Source: Armillaria gallica (taxonomy: Eukaryota; Basidiomycota; Agaricomycetes; Agaricales; Physalacriaceae). From it: a stretch of DNA of 64,000 nucleotides. The stretch covers positions 682,001-746,000 of the forward strand of contig JBANDB010000012.1 in NCBI GenBank assembly GCA_037576215.1, written 5' to 3'. Made by a program: the position numbers and the translations under genes. Numbering within the stretch: the stretch's first letter is position 1; each line of letters begins with the position of its first letter. The notes beneath the pieces are model-generated. The model was not told the DNA's origin and did no database searches. It saw only the letters and a list, made by a program, of their open reading frames with translations. Positions 58,110 to 64,000 of this stretch are shown piece by piece.

Positions 58110-61100
58110 TGGAATATTCTTCAAAACCCATGGAGTGTGTGTTACTACAGGAATATCTATTGGCAGGAAGAAGTCCTTGAGGGGATCACCCTTAATGTCT
58201 CTCACTATTCAAAACTTGTCTGGCAGATCACCTAATAGTGGCTTTACCTTCAATGCTACAGGTTTATATTTCTTACTAGCAAGCACTGCAACCAGTTTAA
58301 AGTCAGGGCTCTTCATGCATGCACCAAGGTGTTCAAAACTGGGGACAAGTGCCGTCTTTTTCTTGATAGGCTGACTAGTCTTCAATTTTGTGTGCAGGTT
58401 ATCAACTAGTACATTATAGATTGGGATTTTGGTATTGTCTAGTAACAGAGAGCCATCACTAGTGTGCTCGCACACATGATATTGCATTTTATAGCCTTCT
58501 GGAACTACCTTACCTTGGAAGTAAGAGTTTAATAGTCCTTTGGCTTGCTCATCTTGCAAAAGGTTTTCTTTGCTATTCATCGAAGCCATGAGAAAGCTAT
58601 CTCATAGTTCCTTCTCTAAGAAACTAGTGCCTTCTTTTGGTTTCATATAGTCTTTGATTTCAAAGTTACCATCACTAGTCTGCACAATTTGCAAGGCTAA
58701 CTCTTCTTGATTGTTCATCAATTCATCGAGTTCAAATGAAAACCCTCTTCAGTAGTCTTAGGAACTGCCTTTGCAACCAGAGGAGGTGCTCCCCTCAAGA
58801 AGGTTGGAATAGTGCACCTTCAACCAGTGTTCAGATCAGTGATAGTAATGATTTGGCCACTGTCTGTGTGATTCCTAATTACACTCTCAGTGAGGACATC
58901 AAATGGATGGCCAAGTAGTACTTGATATGCTGGACTAGCAATGATGTGTATTTGCAAGTACACAGTAACATCATTGAAAAGGAATGGAACATTCCTCACT
59001 AGTCCTAAGATTTTCTCTAGTTGACCATTTGCGTTCTGCATATGGACAGTAATGTCAGGATCCCAAGCTACTCCTAGCTTAGTTGCTATTGCACTAGCCA
59101 TCAATACTATCTGTGAGCCTATGTCAACTACACTTTCTTCTTCACCTGTGCCATTGATAACTGGATACACAACTCATAGACTAGCAGAGTCTTTCATGAC
59201 TATTACCTGCTTAGGCTTTTCTCCTGGTGCTAGTGAGTTGAGATACTGAAGATATGGGTCAGACATAATTAGAGAGCCAGCTGGTGTCAAGCCAACATTA
59301 AATTGCACAGCCATAAACATCCCAGATGGCAAGTTGTAGATGTCGATCACATTAGACTTCAAGGACAAGTCCTCACTAGTCATGTCTTCTTCATCACTAG
59401 TCTCACTAAATGGTAATGGGTCAGACTCAGGTTGAGTCTCCCCCACACTATACATCTGTTCTATCACTGGTTGTGTTGAAATTCGTTTCTTGGCCATCAA
59501 CTTAGCAATCTCTTTCCTTAATGGCTCTGACAAATCCATAAGTTCTTCTGCATTCAAGACAATAGGCATTTTCAATACTTTAGATGCAACATCCTACACT
59601 CTACCTTCCTTATGGATAGGCACCATATGTTTATATGCTGGTGCTTTGGATTTATTGAATCTAACTTTAGTTTTCTTTTTGTTCACACTATATGAGGGGA
59701 GAGGCATGAAACTTACACTTGGAACTTTCCTAAATGGTAGTTCTTAATGTGAGGCCTCATCCTCACCATCACTAGCATCTTCTACAGTAACCAGTTTCTT
59801 ACTAGTGGGTTGACTAGTGGGTATTTGTAGTACTGGTACTTCATTTTCAGATTCATCAGACACTGGTTTAATCACTTTCTTTACATATTTCTTCAGTTCA
59901 GTTCCCTTTGGTTGGTTTTTAAAATGGTCCTCCAGCTGTTTATGGGGAATAGTCATAGGGATCAACATATTCTTCCCCATAGCCTTCATCAGACCCTTTT
60001 GAAACACTGTTGGGAAGAATCACCACCCCTAGTGCATGTGGCAACATACTGACCTTCAAATTCTGGCCACTAGTTGCATTCTGACTACTGGCCTGATTGA
60101 ATAGTGACCTCATTTGGTTCAAAAACACATTAAGGTCAAAGGATTGATTCATTGGCTGACTACTAGTAGATGGTACAGGTGCTTGTAACAACTGAGGCTG
60201 AATAGTCGACTGAACAGGTGTTGGAACATGAGCACTAGTCTGCCAATATTGCAGATCTTGATGAAGCTTGTCAATTGCTTTGTCCCTAGTGTCTCAAGAT
60301 TTGTTTGCATACAGAGAAGCATTATTGGGTACATTGATATTGAATATACCAGCAGGTCCACTAACATCTTCCCAGAACATCTGCTCCTGCTTCTTATTCA
60401 ATGATGCAAGCATACGATCCATTGGGCAGAGATGAGCTGGTTTGCATGAGATAGGTGTCCCATCAATCATCATGAACTTTCTGTCGACAAGCCTCAACAA
60501 CCCTTCTGCTACATGCTTCTGGATATTCTGGCAATCTCTTACATAGTGCCCAGGTTTCCAGTTATACCAGCAGTTGTTGTTTGGTCCCACTCCAGAGTGT
60601 TCATTCTGAGGTCACAATTGCCTAGATGAGGAGCTATTATTTCTGTCTTGTTGAAAGGCTTTCAATATTTGTTCTTGGCACTCCTTTGCCTGTTTCTCAC
60701 TTATGTCAATGTGATCAAGTAAAGCAGCTACTTGCTGCTTCACATCTTCAAATTCTGCCTTGATTCCAGAACCACTAGTGGCTCTGGTCGATGATACACT
60801 TCCACTAGTTGCTGACAGAAGGTAACTAGTAGAGCTGTTGAGAGTGATATCATCTTCTTCAGCCACAACCTCATTGAGAGTGTGCATATCTTCACGTCTC
60901 TTGATGTTTTTTGCAACTACAGGTGCAGCAGCAGCAGTAGCAGTGGGCACACTAGTTGTGTTTTTGAATCCACGCTTGATACTCAATTGTGACACAAGGT
61001 TTTCTCTAAATGTAGGTGACAATGACTCGGTGAATTTTGCCACTAGTTCACGATTCATGACTAGTGCTGGAGGCTCTGTAGTTTTTTGGCTTTGGTCAAG

Positions 61101-61974
61101 AATCTGCACATGAATTTCAGGTATGACTCATGCTTGTCAGCCCCAAGGTTTGAGAACTTATGTGAAATATGCATGAGCCTCTCCCAAGTGCCTGTCTCTG
61201 CATCTGCCACCTCTGCATAAATTTTCAAGATTGCATCCTTGAACTCGGTGAAAGTACCACCATCATACTCCTCTAATGCTCACCATTCTTCTTTGGTACA
61301 TGCATCTGTGTACCTCACCAGCTTCTTCTTCTTCTTGTCATTATTGGTAATGCTATAGTCAGAGAATAAATCCTCTATCTGCCCAAGGAAACAAGAAACA
61401 ATGCAAGTTCTCAAGCTCTTTGCTATCAAACTTGGGCATGTCCCTAGACATTGGTCTAGGCATCTTTTGGGTGCTAGCGGACATGATCGGTCTACTAGCA
61501 GTTTGAATGGACTGAGAGTTCAATTGTCCAGATAATAGTGAATTGGTTGATCCACTAGTGGGGGAAGGTCTGGGCTGTGGCACGGTGCAAGGGGTCTAGT
61601 CTGTTGGACGTTAAGATTCACATTGATTTGCTGCTCTGTCCTAGCTTGTGGGCTATTGGGCGGTGCAGTTGCACTTCATTTCTTCTTTAATAAGTCATAA
61701 TTAGATGGGACTCCAACACCAGCAGCTTTTGAATTGGCTGTTGATCTTCCTCTTGGTCTTGCAGCAGCACTATTAGGTGCTGGCCTCAAAGACAATGCTT
61801 GTCCAGACTCTGTGACTCTAGCTTTGCCCTTTGCTTTCACTGAGGCTTGGTTAGACAGATTGTGTGCAAGCAGCTAGGTTGAATAGTAGTTTATTTAACA
61901 AGACTAGTGTCAAATAAAAGTCTTAATTCAACGAGATTATCAAGTCTGAAACTCCCCTCATGGTGGGCTCCAGA
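58110..61974 (-). pseudogene. Gag and protease part of decayed Ty3-like element
   Basis: Minus-strand landmarks: MPRPMSRDMPKFDSKELENLH, EEYDGGTFTEFKDAILKIYAE, AKFTESLSPTFRENLVSQLS (gag); CWYNWKPGHYVRDC (zinc-knuckle-like with one Cys replaced); ESVVDIGSQIVLM (protease active-site region, DIG instead of DSG), VLLGHPFDVL. In-frame TGA codons at 61676, 61280, 60612, 60294 and 59174 all fit CGA. A frameshift is likely in the A-run near 61080, where LTKAKKLQ changes frame to PALVMNRELV. Confidence 0.7.
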
Positions 61975-62460
61975 TGATGTGCTCAGTAACGGTGAGTGGC
62001 AAAAGGATTAGTGAATGGCAATGAACACCAACAACACTAAACCTATCACTAACTCTACACTTATCACCAATGTATTGAATTTGGGCGTTTTGAGTATGAT
62101 AGAAGCACTCTGCAGACTTTAATAATCAAGGAAAGTTGTTTTAAAGACATTTTATTCTGTGAAGGCATTGGTGGCGAGATTGAAGAGTAACATGTAGTGT
62201 CATAGTTACTGTTAGACCTGATCTCCAATCAAGAGTAAACAATGGCTGTATCATGTTCATACAGTCACCGTTGAGTCTCATGGTGAAAGGAGGTAGGACT
62301 AAGTCTTTAGCCTTTGGCAGAGAGAGAGAATAGTTCAGTATAGATTAATGATAGCTCGAAGCTGGGGAATATACAGCAAGAGCTACACTACTTATATACT
62401 AAGTTGAAGATTCTAAGTATAAAATTAGCATACATGAAAGAAGCGAAAACATGTGTAGAA
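61975..62460 (-). repeat. LTR of decayed Ty3-like element (5' side)
   Basis: On the minus strand it ends GAGCACATCA at 61975. About 180 bp before the end are homologous to the 3' ends of the LTRs at 53240-53418 and 54040-54218; further upstream only the TATATAAGTAG region (near 62388-62400) is alike, so it belongs to a diverged subfamily. Upper limit approximate. Confidence 0.6.
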
Positions 62461-64000
62461 GAGCAAGAGGACCATGCAGTGTTACATGTGCTACTTTGTT
62501 GGGTCTAGGTGCTGAAGAGACTGTCCATACAAGCTAGAAATGCAACAGCATTGAAGACACTGATCACACCCACACCCAACACTACACACACAAACCCTCA
62601 AGTTCGTGGGGGATTCTGATGTGATAGAAGCAGATAGAAACAAGGCAACCAGACACTCTGAATATAGGATACACATGTATAGTGATAGTGCACGTCAAGT
62701 ATCTAGATTTCTCTAAGTCCAAAGGCTTTTAATAACAAGAGGAGTGACAGTTGTTGCTGGGCCTCAAAGCAAGGTGTAATCACAATACACACAATGTCGA
62801 GAGACGCACACAAAACCCTCACTAAGTCTAGAGCAACACACGAAATGACCTCAAATGACTTGAAACACACAACACATGACTCAAAGCTTCACGCTCTAAG
62901 CAGAAACACTTCACAAAACCTTTCACGAAAGCCACAGGATTCAAACCTACACACTCAAGCTTCCAAACTGATTGTAGATCCACAGGGTTCTAACCTATGC
63001 GATCCAGAGGCACCATAACCTTATAAAACACCATCCGCAAGCCACAGGGTTTGAACCTATGCCACTTGGGAAATGTATACCCTCAAAGCAAGCACTAATC
63101 AAGCCAAAGGGTTTGAACCTCTGCCACCTGTAGTGCCTCACATCACAAGAAACCTTCAAAGCACAAGAGTGTGTCCTCAATGACACTATACTCTTCTTCT
63201 CAGGTTAGAGTGCAAGTCACCCAACCAATTAACAGTCACACAAGTGCTGCGTTAGCTTTCTATACCTTGCGCACAACTTAATTCACTCAATATGATATCA
63301 ATTCTAGGTATATTCTCTCGCTTGAAGTTACAAACTAATCCTGATGCTAGGGCATCAAGCTGGAGGCTTGCGTGTGACTACAATGGGGGTCCAAAACTTG
63401 TACACTATTACTACACTATGGTATTTATACTATGCGCTCTACATATTCATACAACCTTAAATAGTAACTCTTGGCTGGCAGAACTTCCTTTCCTGGGTCC
63501 CACGCATGTTGCCATAATCATGCCATTGCTTGGTGCTTACTCAGAGCTCTGGCTCAGGGCCAGATCCTGGTCTCTCAGCTGCACAACATTGGTTAGCCAT
63601 GCTATTCACATGTGCTGATGTTGCCTAGTATCTCCTTGGAGTTGTAGCCTAGTGTGCAACTCGTCTTTATGGTAATAATATCTTCTAGTGATTTCCATGG
63701 TCTTCTAGGATCACCAGTTTCTAGTCTAGGCCTCGCACGCATCGGCTGAAGTCAGAGACATTGGTCTTACTTCAATTCTAAACATTCTGAGGTCCAGAGT
63801 GCTAGCTCCCGGCATGGCAGTGCCTTGTGCATCATAGATCAAGGTTGCATGAAGTATCAATTATCTCCTGAGCTTTGCTGGTTCTATTCTTAGTGTGCAT
63901 CTTCTGTGCATTGTCAGTGTACTCAGTGTCAAGTGCTGGGGCTTTAGATTTAGTGTGACCCTTATGGTATCACTCTACAGTTAAGCCTTGTGCTCCACCA
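62460..64000 (-). repeat. Inverted copy of the composite insertion's host repeat
   Basis: In reverse this matches 48955-49104, 50765-51476 and 54225-54900 in order, without the two insertions found there. It includes four B-box-like motifs (62935-63125) and a block with TCTGCTTCTATCACAT. It runs off the end of the window, so its outer boundary is unknown. Confidence 0.65.

Larger units (their letters stand above)
47366..61974 (-). mobile_element. Decayed Ty3-like retrotransposon, internal region, twice interrupted
   Basis: Reading down the minus strand from the LTR end at 61975: possible primer site (TCTGGAGCCCACC), gag, CCHC-like region, protease, RT, RNase H, integrase. Interruptions at 58106-56517 (1.6-kb LTR-like element) and about 55050-48830 (composite insertion). 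Across the RT junction the frame can be rejoined: VEVA followed by TCEHFSSVSATP. Almost all in-frame stops are TGA where an Arg (CGA) is expected. No 3' LTR was found below 47366. Confidence 0.75.

Overview
The window looks like nuclear DNA of a filamentous basidiomycete, most probably an agaricomycete. The evidence is short introns (about 47-65 bp) in compact multi-exon genes, a Zn2Cys6 regulator with a fungal-specific transcription factor domain, a chromodomain Ty3 retrotransposon, and pervasive CpG-to-TpG/CpA decay of repeats as expected under cytosine methylation. Species cannot be named from the sequence. No rRNA gene, CRISPR array or bacterial-type operon is present.

Left part (1-18.3 kb): five spliced genes whose exon phases close without a stop: a multi-pass membrane protein (3015-3960, minus), a secreted amidohydrolase-2 family enzyme (6423-7813, plus), a secreted type-B carboxylesterase (8154-10203, minus, tail-to-tail with the amidohydrolase), a Zn2Cys6 transcription factor (13958-16310, minus) and a family protein of unknown function (16632-18130, minus). 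The amidohydrolase, esterase and regulator could form a small aromatic-ester catabolic neighbourhood, but co-regulation is only inferred. Between and around them lie tRNA-like repeats and decayed copies of a small secreted-protein gene.

Middle part (18.5-43 kb): an array of degenerate duplications (units near 2.2 kb between 24 and 29 kb) carrying broken exons of the same gene family and antisense tRNA-like modules. It is interrupted by a 2.9-kb AT-rich element with 25-bp terminal inverted repeats (19514-22433) and by a nearly intact 8.7-kb chromovirus (30982-39686, LTRs plus CTGAC target duplication) inserted inside a tRNA-like repeat. This chromovirus has the most interesting features: an overprinted membrane-protein ORF across gag, a gag/pol overlap in the -1 frame, a single UGA-CUAG stop between protease and reverse transcriptase, and a primer-binding site complementary to the predicted 5' end of its own RNA (Tf1-style self-priming).

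Right part (43-64 kb): a nest of old elements. A minus-strand Ty3-like element (LTR end at 61975; gag, protease, RT, integrase down to 47366) is killed largely by in-frame TGA codons explained by CGA-to-TGA. It is split by a 1.6-kb LTR-like element (56517-58106) and by a 6.2-kb composite insertion (about 48830-55050) which itself contains another copy of the 1.6-kb element and an LTR nested in an LTR. A decayed multi-exon ORF lies convergently (about 43.98-47.03 kb, plus). The hexamer ACTAGT is massively over-represented in the Ty3-like element and in this convergent gene, but not in the foreign insertions.
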